NCBI GenBank assembly: GCA_900546345.1
Contig: URCI01000054.1
Span: forward strand, 1 to 21,653
DNA: 21,653 nt
Direction: 5' to 3'
Source: an uncultured Prevotella sp.
Lineage (GTDB): Bacteria > Bacteroidota > Bacteroidia > Bacteroidales > Bacteroidaceae
This document shows positions 16,844-21,653 of this stretch, in pieces. The notes under the pieces are model-generated. The model did not search any database, had not been told where the DNA came from, and saw only the letters and a list, made by a program, of their open reading frames with translations. How positions within the stretch are numbered: position 1 is the stretch's first letter; every line of letters begins with the position of its first letter. Made by a program: the position numbers and the translations under genes.

Positions 16844-18661
16844 ATGAAATATCTCAATCATATCGCATCCGTCTTCTGTGCGGCAGCCCTCGGGCTGCTC
16901 GCCCTGACGGGCTGCGAGGGCGGCGACCTCTATAAGATGAACACGCCCGACTGGATTTCGGAGAAGATTGACTCCATCAATAACAGCAAAGGCTCCGGAG
17001 AGGAAGTCCTCGAAGGCATGCAAGAAGATGTGTACACCATCGGCAAGACCGACTTCTCTTCCGGCTTTTGGTCGTCCTTCTCGAAGTACTACGTCGTCGG
17101 CGAGAACCAGAAGTGGAACGCCCAGTTCAACCTCAACCTCAACCCGAGCGACAATACTTATTACAAGAACTTCGCACTCATCATTACGAATGACTGCGAC
17201 CGCGGAACTACAGACTATAAGGAGTATGGTGCCATCCGCTTTGATGCGACCGGCGACTCTGCTGCCTACAACTCCCAATGGGGCAGTGCATATTATAAGC
17301 TTCCTTTCAAGTTTACCAACAGCACGCTCCTGCTCAACCCTGTAAGCAATCAGGATGAGAATTTGCAGAAGCTCGGTGGAAAAATCACGCTCACCGTCGA
17401 CCGCTCACGCAAGGACTCTTTCGTGGTGAAGATGACCAACGGTGCGGTGACGAAGACCTACACGCAGCCTTATGCCTTAGGCAACCTGAACAGTGATGCC
17501 TCTGACACGAATGTGCGCTGCTTCCTTACTGTCGAGGGCTCTTACATCGACTTCCTCTCGACCAACATCGTGCCTATCGGTGGTCTGACCTCTGCTCAGG
17601 ATAAACAGCCTGTGTCGATGAAACTCAACAATGTACCCGAGGAGGTAGATCTGGGTACTTCATTGGATGATGCCATGGCCAACGTCTCTGCTGAGGTGAC
17701 CTACGAAGAGGGTGTGAAGAAGACCATCCCGGCTTCTGAGCTCTACTTCTCTGCCATCAACGACATGAATGTGGCTGGGGAGAAGACGCTCACCGTCATC
17801 TACAACAAGACCTTCAAGGGCGAGTCTTCTGCCAAGCCTATTGTTGCCTATGCTACCTTCAAAGTGGTTCAGCAGATTGCTTCCATCAAGATCACCAAGC
17901 AGCCCGCGCGCAACACCTATTATTTCTATAAGAGTGCCGCCACTGAAGGCATGGGCGACCGCACGATGGCCTTCGACCCGACAGGCATGGAGGTGACCGC
18001 CACCTACAGCAATGGTGAGACGGGCGTTCTCGACAACAGTAAACTGAAGTACTCTGCTATCGCCGCTTCGGCTGGTAAGAAGGCGGTGACGATCTCTACC
18101 GCCAACGGCAAGGAGGCTAAGCTCATGGTCACTGTGAAAGAGTCGGCAAGCGGTGCTGCGGCATTCACGCCCAACCTCGTAGGTCTTGAGGACAACACTA
18201 CAAAATGGTGGACAGCCTTCTCCAATGACGTGAAGGTACCGGCTGGCGAGACCCGCTCGTTCTCCTTCACCAACTACACCGACGGTCTGAACTACTGGGA
18301 CAACTTCGTCACGATTCTGCGCAAGGCCGACCTGAGTGAGTATGGTGTGGTTCGTGCCGACAACTTCGGTTGGGGCAATGGCTACAACGCTTGTCAGCAC
18401 GATGGTACTGCTGGCGCTAACTGGGCATCCTGGCTCGCTGCTATGAACGGAGCAAAGGTCACGGTCTATGTCACCAACTGCAACAACGGTACGGCTGACG
18501 TTCAGGCCATCATGAAGGGTACTGACGGCAAGACCTATACTCAATATTACTTAGGTATCAACACCGTCGATCCCGCCGATCTCTATGTCGCCTTCACTGC
18601 TGACCACTGCCATCTGGTGGCTGGCGCAGCAGGTGCCAAGAGACATGTTCACAGACGATAA
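16844..18661 (+). CDS. Surface glycan-binding lipoprotein with duplicated module
   Basis: The position after susD and a lipoprotein signal (LTGC, Cys24) identify a probable SusE/SusF-like surface glycan-binding protein. I read four domains: module A (about residues 72-240), two Ig-like beta domains (about 252-341 and 345-433), and module B (about 453-594). A and B appear to be copies of one module: both open with a W/F-rich FS segment, then share NF(A/V)xI, EYGxxRxD, a KTYTQ.Y strand and a closing hydrophobic strand. B is rich in Trp and Tyr (TKWWTAFS, NYWDNF, FGWGNGYN), as in carbohydrate-binding surfaces. The Ig-like domains probably act as spacers. The protein ends in a basic tail (AKRHVHRR). 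No catalytic motif is seen. It starts 30 bases after susD. The binding role is inferred from context; the exact family is not recognised. Confidence 0.8.
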   Translation: MKYLNHIASVFCAAALGLLALTGCEGGDLYKMNTPDWISEKIDSINNSKGSGEEVLEGMQEDVYTIGKTDFSSGFWSSFSKYYVVGENQKWNAQFNLNLNPSDNTYYKNFALIITNDCDRGTTDYKEYGAIRFDATGDSAAYNSQWGSAYYKLPFKFTNSTLLLNPVSNQDENLQKLGGKITLTVDRSRKDSFVVKMTNGAVTKTYTQPYALGNLNSDASDTNVRCFLTVEGSYIDFLSTNIVPIGGLTSAQDKQPVSMKLNNVPEEVDLGTSLDDAMANVSAEVTYEEGVKKTIPASELYFSAINDMNVAGEKTLTVIYNKTFKGESSAKPIVAYATFKVVQQIASIKITKQPARNTYYFYKSAATEGMGDRTMAFDPTGMEVTATYSNGETGVLDNSKLKYSAIAASAGKKAVTISTANGKEAKLMVTVKESASGAAAFTPNLVGLEDNTTKWWTAFSNDVKVPAGETRSFSFTNYTDGLNYWDNFVTILRKADLSEYGVVRADNFGWGNGYNACQHDGTAGANWASWLAAMNGAKVTVYVTNCNNGTADVQAIMKGTDGKTYTQYYLGINTVDPADLYVAFTADHCHLVAGAAGAKRHVHRR

Positions 18662-18680
18662 GTGATAAGTAACGTAGAGT

Positions 18681-18721
18681 CCGCTGCCCATTTCCTCTTT
18701 TGAAGGGATGGGGGCGGCTTT
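18681..18721 (+). terminator. Imperfect intercistronic hairpin, possible attenuator
   Basis: CCGCTGCCCAT (from 18681) pairs imperfectly with ATGGGGGCGG (to 18717) around a loop near 18696-18704, followed by only three Ts. It lies between the lipoprotein gene and the first GH43 gene. It could reduce read-through or protect the upstream mRNA end; it is too weak to call a full terminator. Confidence 0.4.
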
Positions 18722-18743
18722 ACCACTTTCTTAATTAATAATT

Positions 18744-20609
18744 ATGAAGCATCTTCAACTCTTTACAGCCATCGGCCTGCTCGCCCTGAGCACTGTTGCT
18801 GTCTATGCCAACGACAAGACCAGAGTCAGCTACAAGGAAGTGGCTGTCCATGATCCCTCTATTGTTGCCGACGGCAGCAACTACTATCTCTTTGGCTCGC
18901 ATCTCGCTACCGCCAAGTCCACCGATATGCTCAACTGGACTTACTTCGGTGGTGGGGAGACTGATGCATGCACGCTCTTTGCCAATACTGCCGGTGTAAA
19001 GATCGGCTATGCCAACGCCTACAACACCCAGGCCATCACTCAGGTGAAGAACCGTAAAGGTGAGACCGTGAGCTTTGGCAATTTCAATGCTCATAGCTGG
19101 CAGTTCAGTGGCTATAGTATCCAAGGCAATCAGTGGGCACCTGATGTCGTTCGTAGCCGCAAGACGGGCAAGTGGCTGATGTATATGTCTGTCAATGGTG
19201 ACCATTGGGCATCCTCTATTGTCTGCCTTGCTGCCGACAATATCGAGGGACCGTATGTCTATCAGGGTCCGGTCGTGTTCTCAGGCTTTCAGGGACGCTA
19301 CGACCACAACGGTTTTACCAAGAGCGGTGACTGGAAGCATACCGACTTGTCCATCGCTACCGGTGCTACTTCGCTGCCTGCACGCTACAACACCGATCAC
19401 TGGGGTTCTTATTGGCCCAACTGCATCGACCCTTGCGTGTTCTACGACGAGGAGGGCAATCTGCTGATGTCTTACGGCTCATGGTCGGGTGGTATCTGGG
19501 AGTTGAAGCTTGACGATGCCACGGGACTGCGTGACTATACCCACACCTATCCCTATGAGATCAATGGCAAAAAAGCATCCGGTGGGTATGCCAATGCCAA
19601 CACTACCTGTGATCCTTATTTCGGCAAGAAAATAGCTGGCGGATACTATGTCTCGGGTGAGGGTTCGTTTATCCGTCATATCGGCAACTACTACTATCTC
19701 TTCCTCTCTTACGGAGGCTTGAACCCCAATGCAGGCTATGTGATGCGTGTCTTCCGCAGCGAGAATCCCGACGGCCCCTTTGTGGATGGTCAGGAAATCA
19801 GCGCAATCTATAGTAGCTATCAACTCAACTACGGCAACAACTCTGTGACCAACCGTGGCATGAAGCTTATGGGCGCCTACGCAGGTTGGGGCAGCATGAC
19901 ACGCGGCGAGCGTGCCCAAGGCCATAATTCTGTCTTGGTCGACAACGACGGAGATGCCTTTTTGGTCTATCATACTAAATTCGACGATGGAACTTACTTC
20001 CATGAGGTGCGCGTGCATCCGCTCTTTGTCAACGAAGACGGCTGGCTCGTCACCGCTCCTTTCCGATTCACCGGAAAACAGACTACGCAAAAACAAATCG
20101 AGAACGAACGACTCTTTTCTGCTGAGCAGATCGCAGGCACCTATCAACTACTCATGCATCCCTATGGCCAGCAGTGTGCCTACAACGACAAGACGGATGC
20201 CTCTTTCAGCAAAACCAATGAGCAAAAGCCGGTGACGGTGACGCTCAGTGCCGACGGCACGGTGTCGTGTTCGAGCAACAGCGATTACAATGGCACTTGG
20301 ACGTTCACACAGGACGGTAAGTCGTTCATCACACTGACGCTCAATGGCTGGGATTACAGCGGTGTGGCCATCAAGCAAAATGTCGATGGCTATAAGGACT
20401 GTCCGGCCACCTGCATCACTGCCACCAGCTTCGACGGCGTGCCCGTCTGGCTCTACAAAGAGGGAGTGACGACGACGGGCATCCATGAGATCCAGGCCGC
20501 TCAGAGCAGCACTAAGTCTCAGCAGGCCTACAACCTCGCGGGCATACCTGTCAGCGACAGCTACAAGGGCATCGTCATCGTAGGTGGAAAGAAAGTCGTG
20601 AGGAAATAA
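18744..20609 (+). CDS. GH43 endo-arabinanase-like enzyme with C-terminal domain
   Basis: A secreted glycoside hydrolase predicted to cut alpha-1,5-linked arabinan. A signal peptide (about 1-22, YAND) leads into the five-bladed propeller: catalytic base Asp37 in VHDPSIV, pKa-modulating Asp229 in CIDPCVF, acid Glu306 in SGEGSFI, and His394 in GHNSV, the position that binds a metal in related arabinanases. QWAPDVV and YGSWSGGIW are typical blade motifs. Residues about 447-572 match the C-terminal beta domain of two-domain arabinanases (GTYQLLMHPYG, GTWTF, ITLTLNGWDYSGV). The last 30 residues (YNLAGIPV, KGIVIVGGKKVV) resemble the short C-terminal tail of many secreted Prevotella proteins. It resembles GH43 subfamily 4; the subfamily and the endo or exo mode are uncertain. 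An arabinofuranosidase is the main alternative. Confidence 0.88.
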   Translation: MKHLQLFTAIGLLALSTVAVYANDKTRVSYKEVAVHDPSIVADGSNYYLFGSHLATAKSTDMLNWTYFGGGETDACTLFANTAGVKIGYANAYNTQAITQVKNRKGETVSFGNFNAHSWQFSGYSIQGNQWAPDVVRSRKTGKWLMYMSVNGDHWASSIVCLAADNIEGPYVYQGPVVFSGFQGRYDHNGFTKSGDWKHTDLSIATGATSLPARYNTDHWGSYWPNCIDPCVFYDEEGNLLMSYGSWSGGIWELKLDDATGLRDYTHTYPYEINGKKASGGYANANTTCDPYFGKKIAGGYYVSGEGSFIRHIGNYYYLFLSYGGLNPNAGYVMRVFRSENPDGPFVDGQEISAIYSSYQLNYGNNSVTNRGMKLMGAYAGWGSMTRGERAQGHNSVLVDNDGDAFLVYHTKFDDGTYFHEVRVHPLFVNEDGWLVTAPFRFTGKQTTQKQIENERLFSAEQIAGTYQLLMHPYGQQCAYNDKTDASFSKTNEQKPVTVTLSADGTVSCSSNSDYNGTWTFTQDGKSFITLTLNGWDYSGVAIKQNVDGYKDCPATCITATSFDGVPVWLYKEGVTTTGIHEIQAAQSSTKSQQAYNLAGIPVSDSYKGIVIVGGKKVVRK

Positions 20610-20819
20610 TAAAAAGAGCCTCACCCCCTATCCCCTCCCCAAAGGGGAGGGGCGTGAAATGCTTCAAGAGCGAAAGCGGGTGCGAGCCCTGAAGCACTCA
20701 AGAGCCGAGAGTGGCGTGTGTGTTTCACCGAGTTCTCTCCGTTCGGTTTGACTGCGTTGTGCGCCGTCCCCCCTGCTTCTTCCGCCCCTGCTCCCCTTTG
20801 TCCATTAAACAAACTATCA
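20610..20819. repeat. Intergenic region with C-rich hairpin and repeat motifs
   Basis: Between the two GH43 genes lies a perfect 9-bp hairpin, CCCCTCCCC/GGGGAGGGG around AAA (20632-20652), the same palindrome type as at 11236-11287. It is followed by TGCTTCA/TGAAGCA (20660-20666, 20690-20696). CAAGAGCGAAAGCGG and CAAGAGCCGAGAGTGG (from 20665 and 20699) look like diverged direct repeats. No -7 promoter box is evident, so the second GH43 probably depends on read-through. Confidence 0.65.
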
Positions 20820-21653
20820 TTGAAAATCATCTTATCCATGGCTGTGGCCGCGCTCAGCGTGGCCACGGCCTTGGCAGGAGAGTCTGGCGCTCATGGCATC
20901 ACGGATCCGTGGACGCATGACCCTGTCATGGCCTACGAAGACGGTATCTACCATCTCTATTGTACCGGTCCCGGCATCCTCAGCATGACTTCCTGCGACT
21001 TACATACTTGGGACATCGCTAAGCATGGTGTCCTGCAAGACCATATTCCCGCTTGGGCGCATGACAGCGTACCCGGATTACGGCGCGATCTCTGGGCCCC
21101 GGACATCATCCGTTACCGCGATCGCTGGTATCTGGCTTACTCCTGTTCGACGTTTGGCAAGAACACGTCAGCCATCGGACTTTTCTCAGTTGACCGCCTC
21201 TCTGACAACAGCGGTTGGCGCGACGAGGGCTGTATCATTGCATCACGCGAGGGACGCGACAACTGGAATGCCATAGACCCCAACTTCGTCATTGACGACA
21301 ACGGCCAGCCGTGGCTGGCCTACGGCTCGTTTTGGGATGGCATCCAGCTCCTTCGGCTCGACACTACGCTACATGCCGCTGCCGGAGCGCGTCCTTTCAC
21401 CATCGCACGCCGCTATGCCAAGGGCACCAAGAGCCTTCCGGCCAATCCCACCTCGGACTTTGCCGGTCCCAATGCCATCGAGGCTCCGTTCATCTTCAAG
21501 CACCAGGGCTGGTACTATCTCTTCGTCAGTCACGACTATTGTTGCCGGGGCATGAAGAGCAACTACCGCGTGGTCGTCGGCCGAAGCCGGACGGTCACCG
21601 GGCCCTATCTCGACCGTGAAGGCAAGTCCATGCTCGACGGAGGCGGCACGCTC
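20820..21653 (+). CDS. GH43 endo-1,5-alpha-L-arabinanase, 3' end cut by window
   Basis: The frame is open to the window end; 278 residues are visible. I start it at TTG (20820), giving MKIILSMAVAALSVATALA, a complete signal peptide; the nearest ATG, 20838, would leave it without a basic N-terminus. The propeller has catalytic base Asp34 (THDPVM), Asp153 (NAIDPNF) and acid Glu221 (AIEAPFI). The WAPDIIRYRDRWYLAYS, YGSFWDGI and YYLFVSHDYCCRG..SNYRVVVGRS blocks are hallmarks of single-domain endo-arabinanases such as Bacillus AbnA and Cellvibrio Arb43A. It differs clearly from the GH43 upstream (closest to subfamily 5 by motif, not verified). The two enzymes probably share the degradation of arabinan backbones. 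Only the last fifth or so of a typical propeller would be missing. Confidence 0.9.
   Translation, partial: MKIILSMAVAALSVATALAGESGAHGITDPWTHDPVMAYEDGIYHLYCTGPGILSMTSCDLHTWDIAKHGVLQDHIPAWAHDSVPGLRRDLWAPDIIRYRDRWYLAYSCSTFGKNTSAIGLFSVDRLSDNSGWRDEGCIIASREGRDNWNAIDPNFVIDDNGQPWLAYGSFWDGIQLLRLDTTLHAAAGARPFTIARRYAKGTKSLPANPTSDFAGPNAIEAPFIFKHQGWYYLFVSHDYCCRGMKSNYRVVVGRSRTVTGPYLDREGKSMLDGGGTL

Noticed and set aside
15581..17278. A 565-codon open frame on the minus strand
   Set aside because: It lies fully antisense to the clear susD gene and the start of the lipoprotein gene, has a Val/Glu-rich composition typical of a codon-bias shadow, and shows no family motif.

Overview
The window looks like a chromosome segment of a Bacteroidota gut or oral bacterium, most likely Prevotella or a close relative. 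The grounds are the -7 boxes of the form TAnnTTTG in front of several genes, paired SusC/SusD genes, a TonB operon with two exbD genes, an LptF/G-type permease much longer than the proteobacterial ones, a bifunctional RibBA, and GC-rich hairpin repeats between genes.

Left edge (1-890): the 3' part of a YhcG/DUF1016-type PDDEXK nuclease gene, a short non-coding stretch with an inverted pair of tandem GCGAACAC boxes, and a minus-strand tRNA-Met with its own promoter and terminator. The remainder is the leader of the first housekeeping gene, which carries a 17-bp palindrome and a 14-bp direct repeat.

Housekeeping block (889-5399, + strand): an LptF/LptG permease for lipopolysaccharide export, ribBA 24 bases behind it, and an aspartate aminotransferase with its own promoter, which overlaps a palindrome.

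TonB energy block (5427-11181): a promoter followed by exbB, exbD, a second exbD, tonB, a PstS-like lipoprotein and a secreted TPR protein, ending at a strong rho-independent terminator. The first four genes build the inner-membrane motor that energises outer-membrane TonB-dependent transporters, so this operon would power SusC-type transporters such as the one further right.

Repeat-rich intergenic region (11182-11769): C-rich hairpin repeats, a large inverted pair of hairpins, then the control region of the next operon. That region has TTTGTCCA boxes and a TAATTTTG -7 box without a good -33 element, which suggests an activator-dependent promoter.

Polysaccharide utilisation locus (11770 to window end, + strand): susC, susD, a surface lipoprotein with two copies of one beta-rich module around two Ig-like domains, and two different GH43 enzymes. 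The first GH43 resembles two-domain endo-arabinanases; the second, cut by the window end and probably starting at TTG, resembles single-domain endo-1,5-alpha-L-arabinanases. Together they point to arabinan (pectin side chain) as substrate. The lipoproteins would capture the glycan at the surface, GH43 enzymes would cut it, and SusC would import oligosaccharides with energy from the TonB system. No regulator or GH51 arabinofuranosidase is seen; they may lie beyond the right edge.

I found no phage, CRISPR array, transposase or clearly novel multigene system. The least ordinary items are the duplicated module in the surface lipoprotein, the susC control region, and the repeat structures.
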